A model generated the notes under the pieces. That model had not been told where the DNA came from, did not search any database, and saw nothing but the letters and a program-made list of their open reading frames with translations. A program made the translations under genes and the position numbers. DNA of 64,000 bases from Candidatus Dojkabacteria bacterium (GTDB lineage: Bacteria > Patescibacteria > Dojkabacteria > B142 > JAFGFJ01): the NCBI GenBank assembly GCA_016931155.1, contig JAFGFJ010000010.1, forward strand, positions 3,287 to 67,286, given 5' to 3'. This document shows, piece by piece, positions 63,786 through 64,000 of the stretch. Position 1 is the stretch's first letter. Each line of letters starts with the position of its first letter.

Positions 63786-64000
63786 AGTCTTTAACAAATT
63801 TTTACTGCAAAAAACCAACAGGATTATACCACAGGAAAAATTAATTACACTGAGGATTACCTTGTAATGAAGAAGGGATTATCGTAAAGCGAAACTTCAA
63901 GTCAAAGACTTATTCGAATGAAGTAAACTTCTTATTACTCAATGAAAAGATATTCTGCGAGCGAAATTTACAGTAAAGTTGTGCTTTACCAAACGAAAGG

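Overview
The window is AT-rich chromosomal DNA from a bacterium of the Candidate Phyla Radiation (Patescibacteria). The evidence is an archaeal-type ATP-dependent DNA ligase, a VirD4/VirB4-like membrane ATPase, a tandem array of two-helix VirB2/TrbC-like pilins, AftD-like GT-C glycosyltransferases, a divergent 16S rRNA and mostly SD-less starts. UGA is used as a stop (polA and several overlapping ATGA junctions end on it), so this is not a UGA-glycine lineage. I cannot fix the phylum from sequence alone.

Layout. Positions 1-2600 hold a minus-strand rRNA operon: 16S, tRNA-Ile(GAU), tRNA-Ala(UGC), 5' end of 23S, with boxA and a long 16S processing stem. The 16S carries paired base changes in the 530 pseudoknot and at 1404/1497 of the decoding centre. 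Positions 2.7-16.9 kb are mostly minus-strand housekeeping and small unknown genes: DNA ligase, flavodoxin-fold oxidoreductase, Fic protein, polA, ftsH, tRNA-Met, and trpS behind a T-box leader. Positions 16.9-22.2 kb hold a pacifastin-like secreted protein plus HD protein, initiator tRNA, a three-gene cassette ending in a soluble histidine-kinase-like protein, an FtsB-like protein, a Xer-type recombinase and tRNA-Ile(UAU).

Positions 22.5-47.5 kb (minus strand) form an envelope and secretion block: CreD-like membrane protein, T4SS-like ATPase, smpB, a pseudophosphatase/beta-propeller receptor, PH-domain and SpoIID-like proteins, a YhaN/YhaO (SbcCD-like) pair, six consecutive pilin-like proteins with Cys-rich ectodomains (two with -1 frame tails, one at a G8 tract), a UvrD-family helicase-nuclease and a membrane-anchored Clp ATPase. 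Positions 47.6-64 kb are a cell-surface and glycan region: GT-C enzymes, GT2/GT4 transferases, a triple PA14 surface protein, a Thr/Pro-repeat protein and a PGF-pre-PGF-like protein.

The most unusual signals are the compensated decoding-centre changes in 16S, the poly-G switch in a pilin gene, an in-frame palindromic insertion in the helicase gene, a ~50-bp dispersed hairpin repeat, and repeated -10 boxes only 5-6 nt before ATG (apparent leaderless mRNAs).
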